Positions 11,914 through 23,955 of a stretch of DNA of 64,000 nucleotides are shown here, in pieces; within the stretch, counting starts at the first letter, position 1, and each line of letters opens with the position of its first letter. The DNA lies in contig NW_003101672.1 in NCBI RefSeq assembly GCF_000003855.2, positions 1,878,134-1,942,133 of the forward strand. The letters run 5' to 3'. The position numbers and the translations under genes are program-made. The DNA comes from Blastomyces gilchristii SLH14081. Lineage: Eukaryota > Ascomycota > Eurotiomycetes > Onygenales > Ajellomycetaceae. Below the pieces are notes generated by a model. It was not told where the DNA came from. It searched no databases and saw only the letters and a list, made by a program, of their open reading frames with translations.

Positions 11914-12624
11914 ATGTCTATCTGGGATACTCTCTCTGGTCGAAAGGGCTCTTCTACCTCTTCTGCTCCCTCCGGCCCCTCCCATTCTACGTTCGATCCT
12001 GCCTCTGCCGAAGATGCATCCTCATTCCTCTCTGGCAGCGCAATGCCAGACCCCTCACTATTACATCCTCTCGCCGGACTGAACCAAGAAACACTAGATT
12101 ACCTTTCGCTCGAAGATTCCGCGCTCGATGACCTACCCGGCTCCCGCTCCGCACTCCCCTCAAGGGGTTGGTCAGACGATCTTAGCTATGGAACAGGAAC
12201 TACATATCTAACAGCGCTTTCGATTGGAGGTACATGGGGTCTGATTGAAGGCCTCCGGAAAACTCCAGTGACTGCGCCCCCAAAACTTCGATTGAACGGT
12301 GTCCTCAACTCGATTACCAGAAGAGGCCCGTTCCTGGGCAACTCTGCGGGCGTGCTTGCAATGGTATATAATGGAATTAATTCCACTCTGGGGCATTTTA
12401 GAGGGAAACATGATGCGGCAAATAGTATATTGGCAGGCGCTTTGAGTGGCATGTTGTTCAAGAGTACAAGAGGCCTGCGGCCTATGATGATATCTGGAGG
12501 AATCGTCGCCAGTGTGGCTGGTGTTTGGGCTGTAAGTTTTGCGTCTTTGACCTCCAATTAGTAAAACCAACTTTTGCTAATGTTGCCTTTTCTATAGGTT
12601 ACGAGACGGGCGTTCTTCTCATAA
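11914..12624 (+). CDS. TIM23: Mitochondrial inner membrane translocase subunit Tim23
   Basis: Predicted channel subunit of the TIM23 complex, which imports presequence-bearing proteins across and into the inner mitochondrial membrane. The model has two exons (11914-12531 and 12598-12624) and gives 214 residues, close to yeast Tim23. The first 90 or so residues are hydrophilic, as expected for the intermembrane-space receptor part. The rest is a Tim17/Tim22/Tim23-type four-helix region with Gly-rich helices (YLTALSIGGTWGLIEGL, SILAGALSGMLFKSTRGL). The tiny second exon encodes the basic C-terminus VTRRAFFS, joined through a GTAAGT...CTATAG intron. This is the first gene after the AT-rich block and shows no sign of RIP damage. 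Confidence 0.93.
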
Positions 12625-13546
12625 TCTCGGCGTGATTTTGGTGTTCTACTCACAGGCGGTTTCACAAAACAAAATATTCAACTGAGGCCGGCTTTTTATT
12701 CCGTCATTTAGCAGCGTCATTTGAGATTTTCCGAATGAATATAGCAAAAAAGTCGCCCCTACCTTTGAAGCTTCATGTTTCTACCTTTCGATTGCAAATG
12801 TATTAAAAATACTTGGTACAACTTATTTGACCCCGTCTCTTTCCACTCTGGCGTGTATGTGGAGCATCTTTGATTGTTATCTCCTCTGGTTGGAGACTCG
12901 CATGATAACGGGTTTGCTTTTGCTGTATGTATATAGAGGACTTTTAGTTGGCTTTTCCTTTCTGTCAATTTTCTCTTCCATATCTGGTTCATCCCTCGTG
13001 AGTTTCACGGACCTTTCTTATGCCTGGACTTTTTAATTTATACTTCTGCTCCATAAAAATTATATTTTCCTCCCATTCAGCTTCTATAGTTATGTACATG
13101 CTCATCTTTATGGTCATGTATATGCCACACCCAGCTCTGGAAGGTTGCGGAACCAACATGCCGAACAACCTCGCGACTACCCTAAGTACTAAAAAGCGGT
13201 AAGTGGCAAGCTAATTCAATGTTCGGCAGAGTTCCCCTAGCATGTCGCGACTTCCCCATCTCTGTGTTCTGGACGGTGTTGCTAACAGGCAGGTCAACAC
13301 ATTGTTGCTACGCTGGACACCAGAAGTTCTTTCAACCTACGACTCTACACGTGGCCTACATACCTATACGGCATTCACGCAGTACCTACATAGTTATCAC
13401 CGAAGCAGTTGTTAATTCTTCTTTTACCACTATTCACCACTTCCTCGAATACCTTTGGAGGGCGGGATCTTCTAGAGAGTCAGTCTACTTCTTGGAGCGT
13501 GGAAGCGAGCGCGAAACGTTGCATTACCGAAGCACTTGAAGAGGAA
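12625..13546 (+). other. TIM23 3' flank and upstream region of the next gene
   Basis: No gene was recognised. The open frame that runs into the next gene starts upstream at about 13,409 but has no ATG before 13,547, so a short 5' exon in this region cannot be excluded. Confidence 0.5.
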
Positions 13547-14740
13547 ATGGCACCTGCCATCTCAAATGTGGAAAGGAGGCCGGCTACTGTAGAGGATATG
13601 ATCGAGTGGCTCAGGCGCGACGGATTCCACATTGGACTACTTGGTTGGTGTCCAGAATGGGATCCATGTGCCATCTTCGGGCTCCCTAGTTCTACCCCAG
13701 GACCACACGTGTTAGGTATTCCGACAAGCTCTGCGGACAAGTCTGATGGACAGCTACAACTTGAGTCAAATGTCACGATGGATATTGATGGGAGTGCGGA
13801 GATGAGTACAAACGCCGTGTTTCCAAAAGGACTTCTTGAAACCTCCCATGCACATTACGTGAGGACGATGGTTAGAACACATAAAAAGTTGCTTCCGGAT
13901 GCCCTTAAGGAAATCGACCAACGGCTAGTAAAGGCGGGAGTGACACGGCAAGAAGTGGAAGCGCTCACTAGTGGGGATGAGTTAGAGGCATATGAGAAGC
14001 TGGCAAGGTTAGAGCAAGCGATGGCAAAGCTCCCTCTATCTACTCGGTTACAGTTCCGCGCTATGTATGTCGTTGCACCCGGCAAATTGACATCAACCTT
14101 CCCGAGACGCATAGGTTGGGAGACTTTGAGGGAAGTATGCTCCGTCGTTTACCTGTGTTACATCTGAACAAGTCTAAAAATCTGGCAAGCATTCAGGGGA
14201 GTTCGCAGCCCAGCGTTGCATCGCAAATCCTTGCAAAGAAACCTGGTTTCGATAAGGAAGTTTGGGCTTACAAGATAGCCGAGCGGGATCAGAGCGGTTC
14301 AGAAGAAGAGAACTTTGAAGGATGGAAAACGCTGTGTGATGAGGAGGACTTCACCGAGCTCAAACAGGCCCTCTTGAAAGACGAATTAAAAGAAGCTAAA
14401 ATCGCAATTGTCTGTCATGTAAGGAGAAACAATCCCAACCCCCTCCCCCGCTCACAGAGAAGCAATAAACTAACCGGCCACCTGGTAGGAAACTGCTTTC
14501 GAGACGATGAAGCAGGGGAAGGAAGAAGGGCGCGGCAAAGAAGTACATCAGCAGCCGAAATTCCATACATCGAATAGAGGATTGGATTACTACATTGGCA
14601 TGATAAACAGTGGCAGCAACTTGGGAAACACCAACTGCAACATGGACGTCGACGAATGCATACCGACCTCTGATGTCATTGACTGGAACCAAGTGATAAA
14701 TGCGAAGGTCGCAGGATGGGAGGAGGATCGACCGCAGTAG
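13547..14740 (+). CDS. Conserved-looking fungal protein of unknown function
   Basis: I do not recognise this gene. The three-exon model (13547-14064, 14115-14418, 14489-14740) gives 357 residues. Its introns are 50 and 70 nt with good borders (GTATGT...ATAG and GTAAGG...GTAG), and the frame stays open across all three exons, which argues for a real gene. The N-terminus holds a hydrophobic patch (FHIGLLGWCPEWDPCAIFGLP). The middle is helical and charged, with a likely coiled-coil stretch around DELEAYEKLARLEQAMAKL. The C-terminal half is acidic and polar. No signal peptide or transmembrane helix is evident. The product is probably soluble or nuclear. The start is the first ATG in the open frame. 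Confidence 0.65.
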
Positions 14741-15340
14741 GTAGTTTAATTATGTGCGTTTTCTTAGGCGCCTAAACGGTCCATATGGTAGCAACACAGA
14801 AATAAAATATATTTCTTCCTGGGCACTTCCTTTCAAGTCTACGCTGTAAATAATATATAGATAGATCCTGTGCCTAAGCTAGTCTTAGTGCAGATGTTAG
14901 CCGTACAGCCAAAAAAGGAATCGCCTCCAGAATAAATTACACGCTAACTTCATATGATTTACTACGTAAGCAATGTCAAGCGCCAAGGCGGTGTGGATCT
15001 GGTCCAAACCTTAAAACGACCGCTCCGCCTGCCGAATCAGGAAATCTCAGTATATTCTGCCGCCTTGCACCGCTTCCATCCCGCCCCGGACCCAACGTCG
15101 CAACCCAGCTTCCCACTTCCCACTTCCCACTTCCCGCTTCCCGCTTCCCGCTGCAACTACATATTCTATATATCCAGTATCACCGCTGCTGTATGGATTT
15201 CCCCATGTTATAGTCCCTTGGGATGTCCCGGGGTTCGATTCCGTGCATACTTTCTCCAGCCTAAGACCCATCGTCTCAAGCACACTTTATACGCTTAACG
15301 CGGGAGCTCTACAACTTCGTGCGCCACGTACCTTTGGGCG
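14741..15340. other. Intergenic region with a 7-bp minisatellite
   Basis: No gene is seen. At 15,109-15,152 six tandem copies of CTTCCCA/CTTCCCG lie about 190 nt before the start of the kinase gene, probably in its promoter or leader. Confidence 0.6.
15109..15152 (+). repeat. Six-copy 7-bp pyrimidine-rich tandem repeat
   Basis: The unit is CTTCCC followed by A (first three copies) or G (last three). It lies in the upstream region of the kinase gene. Clean block replacement of the seventh base suggests slippage from two founder units. Confidence 0.85.
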
Positions 15341-17520
15341 ATGCACCGCCTTCCGTTCCAGAAGTCTGTGGTAGAGCCGCCCTCTCAAGATAATGGGCGT
15401 AGTACAGACCCCCAGCTCCCGGTCAAACCCGACTCAGATCCTCACGAGCCTTCGCCGTTCGCCTCCACACCGAGAAAGCCCCACCCTGCTCCAATCGCAG
15501 GAGACATAAGCTCGCCGGAGGGTTATACCGACGGCGGAAATAACTACGTGCTTTCAAAACCTGCCCCAAATAATACATCGCTTCCGTTTCCAACAACAGA
15601 ATCTATCTCAATACCGCGGACGCCTTCGCTTCAAATATGCACAGATCTGCCGTCGGCCCATCCCACCAAACCCTTCTCAGATGCGCCTCGCGAGCCTGAC
15701 ATACCCCTTCGTTCCAGCACATCCTCTACTAGCCTACCACGCCGTGCGCCAAGTATTCGGACTGCTCTTGCAGCGGCGCATTCATGCGCTGGGTCGATAT
15801 CTCCTAGCTCGGTTTTCTCATCACCTCAGTTAGCTGCCCTGATAGATATCACTCCACTGCCATCTCCCGTCTTACTAGGAGCCTCGCCCTGGAAATCCAC
15901 AACTAGCCAGGCACCATCCCGGACACCTTCTACATCCTCGAGAAGTAGATCCACGTTTAGTATCCGTAGGATCGGATCATCAGAGAGACCCAGGTCGCCT
16001 TCTAACCGACGCCATATTTCTGGGGCGCTGGCTCCGCCCAACAGAGAAGTTCAGCTACCTGAACCAGAAGGCTCCGCTGAGGCTGTTCGACTGAATAGGC
16101 ACGCTCGGAATCGAAGTCTTAGTGACTATACGCCAGATACGCTTCATGTTCCTCCGCCCCATAAGACCAATCCATCCGATACTCTACTCAATAATGGCAC
16201 CACCACACCTACTCAAGATATGATGATCCACAGCAATATGCAGCGTGAGGATTATTTGGCTGTCCGACGTGGGATTGCGCTCCCTTCTCCCACACGCCTC
16301 CCAACCCCTCCACGGAGCGCGCGCAGTGGTTATGACAGCAGTGATACAGACTTAGTCCCGACCCTACTGGCACCTGACCTTCAAACCCCCACATATCATG
16401 TCATGTCGGTTAGGACGCAACAACCCCGTAGGTACCGAATGCTACGCAAATTAGGGCACGGGACATTTAGCCAGGTGGTTCTGGCTGTAAGGGATGATCC
16501 TGGCGATAAAATGGAGTCTGCTTTAACTGGCAATACGTCACAGCCCCCACGCCTAGTAGCGATAAAGGTCGTCGAGTACGGCCCAGCTGGAGGAGCGGAC
16601 AAAGAAAGAGTTGAAACCTCGTTAAGTCGAGAAGTCGAGATTCTCAAATCTCTCAATCATCCATCCCTCGTCCAGTTGAAAGCGTTTGGCGGCGACAACA
16701 AACGATCTTTGTTAGTTCTGGACTACTGTCCTGGTGGTGACCTCTTCGAGTTCGCGAGTCGGGCAGTAAACCAGTTATCCCAGTCCATTATCCGCAGAAT
16801 ATTCTCAGAGCTGGTGGCTGCCGTGCGATACTTACATGCAAACTTTGTTGTGCATCGGGATATTAAACTTGAGAGTACAGCTACCCGCTGAATCTTTCCT
16901 CAAAACTACACCATCTTTCTTTCGCTCATATGTTTCCGATTTAGGAAATCTGTGCTAATCCTCCCTTCATAGATGTGCTTGTAAACATACCCGCGTCAGT
17001 GATACAGGATGTCTCCGACTGGCGAAGATATCCCCGCGCCCTCGTCACCCTCAGCGATCTCGGCTTATCGAGACGCATTCCTGAACCTCCAGCCAGCCCT
17101 CTGCTGCAGACGAGGTGTGGTAGTGAAGATTATGCGGCTCCAGAAATATTGATGGGACAACCATACGATGGCCGGTCAACGGATGCTTGGGCGATGGGGG
17201 TCCTGCTGTACGCGATTATGGAAAGCCGACTTCCTTTCGATCCCTTGCCGGGAGCCAGAGGCGACCCTGCCAAACTTCGCGCGCGAACCCCACATCGGAT
17301 AGCTCGCTGCGAGTGGTCCTGGTACCGGTTTGCCAATGAAGACGGCGAATGGGATCCGGTTAAGGGGGAGGGACGCCAAGATGCAAGGGCATGTGTTGAA
17401 GGACTACTTACGAGGAGCACGAAGCGGATGAGTTTAGATGAGATTGCGAAAATGCCGTGGGTGCAAGAGGCTATTGATGTTCCAGAAGGGCTGAAGAGGG
17501 GAGATATTGAAGTTCCTTAG
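15341..17520 (+). CDS. Ser/Thr protein kinase with long disordered N-terminus
   Basis: Two exons (15341-16874 and 16973-17520) encode 693 residues. Roughly the first 360 are Pro/Ser/Thr-rich and likely disordered. The catalytic domain follows: Gly loop LGHGTFSQVV, the VAIK lysine, the alpha-C glutamate in SREVEIL, HRDIKLEN across the splice junction, a metal-binding motif written DLG rather than DFG, and AAPEI. The intron splits the HRD loop and is needed to restore the catalytic Asn. The activation segment (RCGSEDYAAPEILMGQPYDG) resembles CAMK-like fungal kinases. The domain contains the insert LPGARGDPAKLRARTPHRI, which may mark its subfamily. It is probably an active cytosolic kinase with unknown substrates. 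Confidence 0.85.
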
Positions 17521-18497
17521 AGAGAGCTGAGTGTTTCTATTTACTACTGTTTCCATACCACCTTTCCGTTAACCTTATGATCTGTTCCTCCTTGATTCCC
17601 TTTTCAGTTTCCGCTCCTCTACTTTCATTTTCGTTCCCCAGAGTCTTTTCCTCTTCTTCCCCCCCCCTTTCTTTCCTTCTTTTCATCTTCCACCCGGCCT
17701 CCCCCCTAAAAAAAAGAAAAATAACCCTCCCACCTACACCTTGACTTCGGTTTATACCATGACGACATTCAATGCTGCTTATGACTCTGGCCACTAACCG
17801 CGGCCCATTCCGCTTTACCTTCCGGTCCACTTATTGATGCAAGGGAGACAGATAATAGTACCTTGTTTGCTGCGATGACATATAACTTTCGCAGTTTTGT
17901 CCTTTTACAATTTTGTGCTGCATAAGGGACACTCGATGACTATTTTCTTGTCTCCCTTCGATGCTCCTTTCATTCCTACTTCTTGAATCTCACACAGTTC
18001 TTTTGCGTTTGGGTGCCTCCCTTCATGACTCTGTACATAATATAAAATTTCTGCATTGCTAGAGCATATTGTACAGCATATATATATAGAGCAATAAAAT
18101 CGCCAGATATAAGGATTGAGAAAGAGAACCATTCAATACCTAGCCTAGAGAAAGTCATCGTGAGCGTGCTGACCTTTAAGCCAGCCCGTGATTGGCCAGC
18201 ACATGCCAAGACCGAGGCTCCCGACATCGGCCGCCCTAACCATCTCCACACCAGCTTGGAAGCTTATAATTTGGATATCTTCAATTCTTCACCATTTTCG
18301 GCGCTCACAACAACGACACATTCCTCACCAACAGTCCGCATATTGTTGTACGCAGAGGACGCAGGGTCAGCATTCTAGAGATCCATTGGCCTGGACGCTA
18401 CCAAGTTGAGGGTGAGGAAAATTGACTGACCTGGACCAGGCAGCTTCAGTTTGACATGCGCTTGCTTCGACCTAGTCATATCTAATATATACCCGCG
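17521..18497. other. Kinase 3' flank and ILV3 promoter
   Basis: No coding sequence is seen. The first part is pyrimidine-rich. Two TGACTC half-sites of the Gcn4/CpcA type occur near 17,780 and 18,024, but no full TGASTCA site was found, so amino-acid control of ILV3 cannot be claimed. Confidence 0.45.
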
Positions 18498-20631
18498 ATG
18501 CTCCGCCTACAGGCACGGGCCCAGATGCCCAACAGCTTCAAGAGGCTGCTCTTCCCATTATCCTCGTATGTTTTCAAAGGATTCTATATAGCTGTCAAGT
18601 ATTGAAGTTGCTAAAAACGGATTGTGTCTAACCTAAAACGCTCTATTCAGCCGATCTTTCTCCGCAACTTCATCCCCATATTCACCCTCGTCCTCAAAGG
18701 ACAAAAAGCTCAACAGTGTTTCTCAACATGTCACACAACCTATTTCCCAGGGTGCTTCGCAGGCCATGCTCTACGCCACAGGCCTTACCCCGGAAGATAT
18801 GTCGAAAGCCCAAGTTGGCATCTCCAGTGTCTGGTACAACGGAAACCCATGCAACATGCACCTCCTCGATCTAAGCAACCGTGTGCGCGAAGGGGTGCAA
18901 AAGGCGGGGCTTATCGGTTACCAGTTCAACACCATAGGCGTTAGTGATGGTATCAGTATGGGCACGTCGGGTATGCGGTACAGCTTGCAGAGTCGGGATC
19001 TCATTGCTGACTCAATTGAGACGGTCATGGGCGGCCAATGGTATGATGCCAACATTAGCATCCCCGGTTGCGACAAAAATATGCCTGGTGTTGTTATGGC
19101 GATGGGAAGAATAAACCGACCAAGTTTGATGGTTTACGGCGGAACAATCAAGCCTGGTTGCGCAGCAACCCAAAACAACGCCGATATCGACATTGTCTCT
19201 GCGTTCCAGGCCTACGGCCAATTCCTAACAGGTGAGATCACTGAGGCCCAGCGATACGATATCATTCGACATGCTTGTCCGGGTGGCGGTGCTTGTGGAG
19301 GCATGTACACTGCCAACACCATGGCCTCGGCGATCGAGGTTATGGGTATGACTCTACCGGGATCGTCGTCGAACCCTGCAGAATCCAAAGCCAAGGACCT
19401 AGAATGTTTGGCGGCTGGCGAAGCAATTAAGACACTTCTCAAGGAAGATATCCGGCCATCTGACATCTTGACGCGCCAGGCGTTTGAGAATGCGATGGTT
19501 CTCGTCAACATCACCGGTGGCTCCACCAACGCCGTACTCCATCTGATTGCCATTGCTGACTCTGTCGGCATTAAACTCACAATCGACGATTTCCAGTCCG
19601 TCAGCGATCGCATCCCCTTCCTCGCAGACCTCAAACCCTCCGGTAAATATGTCATGGCCGATCTACATACAATTGGCGGTACTCCCTCATTACTCAAATT
19701 CCTCCTGAAAGAGGGTCTCATCGACGGCTCTGGAATGACCGTGACCGGCCAAACCCTAGCCAAGAACCTCGAGAAGGTCCCTGACTTCCCCGCCGATCAG
19801 AAAATCATTCGGCCCCTCAGCAACCCCATGAAGCAAACCGGACACATCCAGATCCTCCGCGGAAGTTTGGCGCCGGAAGGCAGCGTCGGTAAAATCACAG
19901 GCAAGGAGGGCACCAAGTTCACCGGTAAAGCGAAGGTCTACGACCATGAAGACGACTTCATCGCCGCATTGGAACGGAAGGAGATTTCAAAAGACGAGAA
20001 GACGGTCGTGGTAATTCGCTACACCGGGCCCAAGGGCGGTCCCGGAATGCCAGGTACGTAAAAGTTTTTCTACATCTCACCCTCCCGAAAACGGGAGAGC
20101 AAATCCTATCGTAAAACCCTCACGCTAAACTTTTTTTCCTTTTCAACCCCCCCCTCCCCAACAGAAATGCTCAAGCCCTCCTCTGCTCTCATGGGCGCCG
20201 GCCTCGGTTCATCCGTCGCCCTAATCACGGACGGCCGTTTCAGCGGCGGCTCACACGGCTTCCTGATCGGCCACATCGTTCCCGAAGCCGCAGTCGGCGG
20301 GCCCATTGCGCTCGTCCAGGATGGCGACGTCATCACCATCGACGCAGAGAAGCGCTTGCTTGACCTGAATGTCTCTGAAGATATCCTTGCGCAGCGCAGG
20401 GTTGAATGGGCCGATCGGGAAAAGAAGGGATTAAATCCCGTTACGGGGATGAAGATGAGAGGGACGCTGGGTAAATATGCTAGGTGCGCATTTTTATTCC
20501 TTTCATATTACTATATTCATCGTGTTTTCTTGTCTTTATGAGGCTTTGAAACTAACCACTATTTTCTTCCCCCTTCACCACGCAGAACCGTCAAGGACGC
20601 AAGTCACGGATGTATCACCGACGCATTGTAG
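18498..20631 (+). CDS. ILV3: Dihydroxy-acid dehydratase, mitochondrial
   Basis: Catalyses dehydration of 2,3-dihydroxy-3-methyl acids to 2-keto acids, the third common step of valine and isoleucine synthesis, in the mitochondrial matrix. Four exons (18498-18565, 18651-20053, 20165-20483, 20586-20631) give 611 residues. The Arg/Ser-rich start ([19 protein letters not shown]) is a good mitochondrial presequence. Probable iron-sulfur ligands are Cys90 (GNPCNMH), Cys163 (PGCDKN) and Cys238 ([12 protein letters not shown]). Other family blocks include [10 protein letters not shown], split by intron 2, and [11 protein letters not shown]. The tiny last exon encodes [14 protein letters not shown], the conserved C-terminal tail. 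The enzyme is usually essential for prototrophy in fungi and absent from animals. Confidence 0.96.
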
Positions 20632-21711
20632 AAGTCTTTTCTAATTTTTTCCCCTTCTGTTTTCCCTTTTCCGAGTCTTTTCATCCCACGATACCTTTAG
20701 GCATTGACTACTTCAATAGATATCGATTCTGGATTTTTCCTTTTTGTTTTTTATGATTTCTGTACAGTACTTTTATCTTCTAGCAACATGGGCCAGGCGG
20801 TTAGTTTTTTTTTAACAAAAAAATTTGTGAAACGTGAAAATATATAACAGCATGAAGACGTGGTTTTTCTAATTCGCTTTGCCCTTGCCCATCACAGCGC
20901 ATCTAATCCTCGCGTTTTTTAGGCACTTATTTTATAATTATGACAGATACTGAAAGAAATAATTTTGTTTATTTCAATATATGAGAAATCAAGAGTTGAG
21001 GAGAACTGACATGGTCTCTGGTCTCTTTCTATTATCTATGAGGTATTGATTAAGCCCTCAATCGGATTCTCAGTAAGAAGAAGGGAGGGGCAAAAACAGC
21101 AAGAATGAGTGTTAGTGCTGGGAGGAAAAGAATGTAACGAGATATATTTACAAGTGAACCGAGGTTTAAAACCAAACACAACCTAACTAATAATGGATAT
21201 CTGTATGTGGGAGGCGGTAGGTATGGAGACGTAGAGGCGGGGGAGGAACAATAACAATAAAAATAAACATGTAAGGAATATATGGGAAGGGGGAAAAAAT
21301 TGAAGGACTAACGAAAAACGCTCCCCGTTTTCTTTTTGGTTCTCCATTCGTGCGTCTGTGTGCTGTTGTGCCCTTTCCGGTAAATGTGCGAGTACGTAGA
21401 TGGGATCTGAATGAATGAATAAAGATACACCACGCGCAAATATAGAAAAATAAAAAAGAAGGGAAAGAGAAGAGCAAAAAATTAGGCCCATGCAAGAAAA
21501 AAAAAAAAAAAAAGGCCGGGGAATATTGAAAGGAAAACGAAGAAAAAAGACATGCCGCAATAACCTATCTATGCTAAATGGTGTATATTTACCTATATCC
21601 CCCGAGAAAAACTCCCAGTAAGTAACTAAAAACGATCCCGTCCATAATAAACCTTAAAATTACTCCACTCCGCCCCGCCCCCTTTCGACGGAGTTAGTCT
21701 GTACCATCCCC
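20632..21711. other. Convergent 3' flanks of ILV3 and the lipase gene
   Basis: No gene is seen. The region is AT-rich, with an A18 run at about 21,496-21,513, which is T18 on the lipase sense strand, and short T runs after ILV3. Confidence 0.5.
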
Positions 21712-23955
21712 TCACCTCAGCGAAAACCGCGCCGTCACCGCATTCGTAGCCAAAATCTCAATCCGCTGCTCATACAGCTCCATGACATGCATCATCGGAT
21801 CGCCAAACACCACGTCCTGCAGATCGTCATCCTTCAGCAGAAACGCTTCCACATACCCGCCATCTAGCAAGTGGTTTCTCTGCTTCTCCCTATCGGCCCC
21901 GCGGAGCAGGATTAGGTTTCCCGCCGCGCACAGCGACGAAGGAGGCGTCTTCCAGACGACTGTCGGCATCTGGTCGTGGGTCTCGTCCAAGTCGCTTTTG
22001 CGGTTGTTATTTTTGCTGCTTTTGTTTTTGTCGCTTGTAGGCTTTCTGCCGCCGAGGCGATAGAGTTTTTGCTGGAGGCTCGAGGTTGACTTTCGGGCTG
22101 TGGCGCTGCTCTCCTTCTCCCCCTGGGCGGTTAAAGGGGAGCGCGGCAGCGGCGGTGCCGGGGAGATGTACAGGTCTACCAAGGAGCGGACGTACGCTTT
22201 ATCTGCGCGGGGTACGGGGTCGCCCTCATTCACGAATGAGAAAAATAACCATTTCTGGAAGCGGTCACGGCCGGGCCCAACGGGTTTCTGCAACGGTAGC
22301 AGCGACACTGGCGGCGCGCCGAAGGTGATGCAGTGTACTCGCTTAAAGTAGTCGCGCATCCGAATCAAGTCGGACTTCAATGTCTCCGACAGCATATGCA
22401 TGTATAGCAAGCTGGCGATTGCTCCGCCGGCTGAGTGCCCTGTTATCACGAGAGAGGAAGAGATGCGCGACGGATTTTCGTCAAGGATCTGCCGCAGGCG
22501 CATGGCTACGGGCTTGGCTATGCGGCGCGCGACGGAGAGGAAACCAGCGTGGCACAGATTTCCGCGGTCGTCGAGGAAGTTATCTGGCGCGACGGGGTCG
22601 GAGTTCATGTTCGTGGCCCAGTCGCGAAAGCTGTGCGTGCCGCGGATGGCGAAGACGATTACGTTCATGTTATCGACTGGTTCGGATTTGATGACCATTG
22701 CCTTTGTGCCGAGGCGCCAGTCGGCTTCGACGCGGGTTTCGCGCTCAGCCCCGGTGGGTTTGTTGTAGACTCGTTGGGAGAAGCGCGCTGCCAGGCAGAG
22801 GAGAGGATATGTAGGTATATAGCTGTAAGGCGAGAGAGGCGGCAAAAGGGAACGGCGTTAGTTAAATTTATAGCCCCCAAGGCAATAAGTTGATAGGTGA
22901 GCAGTAAAAGAAAAAACCTTACAGTCGCAAAGGGGTGAGAGTATCCGGCAGCCGACAATTTGCATAATGATACACCTTGGAGAAGTAATTGATATTTGAC
23001 AAGTACGTGCGGCGTTTGCGAACTCGGAATGGCCGCCCGCCTCCAGAGTCTCCGCCACGAAGTGGCGGCTGAGGGTGGTGGTAGCTCACGTCTACATAGG
23101 AATTTGGTCAATTTTTTTTTAGCATGCCATAACTGCACTGAGCGTAATCGTCGATAGCAACTTACGTAAATCTTGTTCCATTCCGCTAAATTCCTGGCCG
23201 CCTATGGAGGTGATGACTTCGTCGAGCTTCCCGGAAAGAAGGTCGGAAAGATCAGGAGAGCCACTAGAGGAAATATGGTCCTGGTCGGTCACGCTGTACA
23301 AGCTCGCGCGCGCGGAGGCTTTGGAGGTAGTAGGGGCATTGTCCTTTAAGGGGGGGTAGAGATGATGATGATATTGATGCCATTTTGGGCGACTTTCGTA
23401 GCATGGTATAGGCTGAACTAGTTGTTCCGGGGGTATCCAAGTGGAAGTAAAGCGGGTTTGCGAAGGGGTAGGCGAGCGAAATGGCAATATGGGCGGAGAG
23501 TTGGGCGGGGTGGGAGGCAGGTCTTGTGACGACAAGATTGACAACCTTGAGATATCGTAAGCCGACGGGTTATATGAGATGAATTGGTGCGTATCGTTTT
23601 TGTTTTTCTCGTCGCCGTTGACGATATTGCTGCTGTTGTTCATTGGGGGGTGTATATCTCGATATGCTGGGTGATCTTCCAGTGGAGGCGGTGTTTGGTG
23701 AACAGCAGGATGAGCTGAGTGTTGGGGGTGTTGAGAAGCGACGACATCTGGACGTGGAGGTGCAGGGCGGGGAGGCTGTTGAAAATGATCTGGATTGACA
23801 AGTCCTGAGTGCGGCAGTGACGGATTTAATATAGATGTGGAGATATTTTCCATGTAGTAGGATGGCGGGAAGGGGAGCGGTGCACTGATGGTGGGCGTAT
23901 TGGATCGCCCATAGGGATTGGGAGCCTGTGGCCTTTGTATACCAAAGAACGCCAT
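21712..23955 (-). CDS. Class 3 lipase with proline-rich N-terminal extension
   Basis: Three exons (23955-23166, 23091-22923, 22822-21712) encode 689 residues. The first 263 or so are rich in Pro, Ser, His and Asn (for example QQPPRPAPPRPD) and probably disordered. Exon 2 (YFSKVYHYANCRLP) and exon 3 (YIPTYPLLCLAARFSQRVY) join in frame to begin the alpha/beta-hydrolase domain. The nucleophile elbow is GHSAGG, and FAIRGTHSFRDW upstream fits the oxyanion region of class 3 lipases. FVNEGDPVPR probably supplies the catalytic Asp, and the His is not certain. A basic Ser/Asn-rich insert lies near the C-terminus. No signal peptide is seen, so an intracellular lipase acting on membrane or storage lipids is more likely than a secreted one. 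Confidence 0.82.

Noticed and set aside
15109..15152. CRISPR-like short repeats
   Set aside because: The units are directly tandem with no spacers, and the organism is a fungus.
15228..15246. tRNA-like B box (GGTTCGATT)
   Set aside because: The flanking bases do not form a T-arm stem, and no A box, acceptor stem or anticodon arm could be placed around it.
19212..19763. Long open frame on the minus strand within ILV3
   Set aside because: Antisense shadow of a conserved coding exon with strong codon bias; no independent domain.
22380..22893. Plus-strand open frames opposite the lipase
   Set aside because: Shadows of the lipase exon on the other strand; Arg/Ala/Gly-rich composition follows from its codons.
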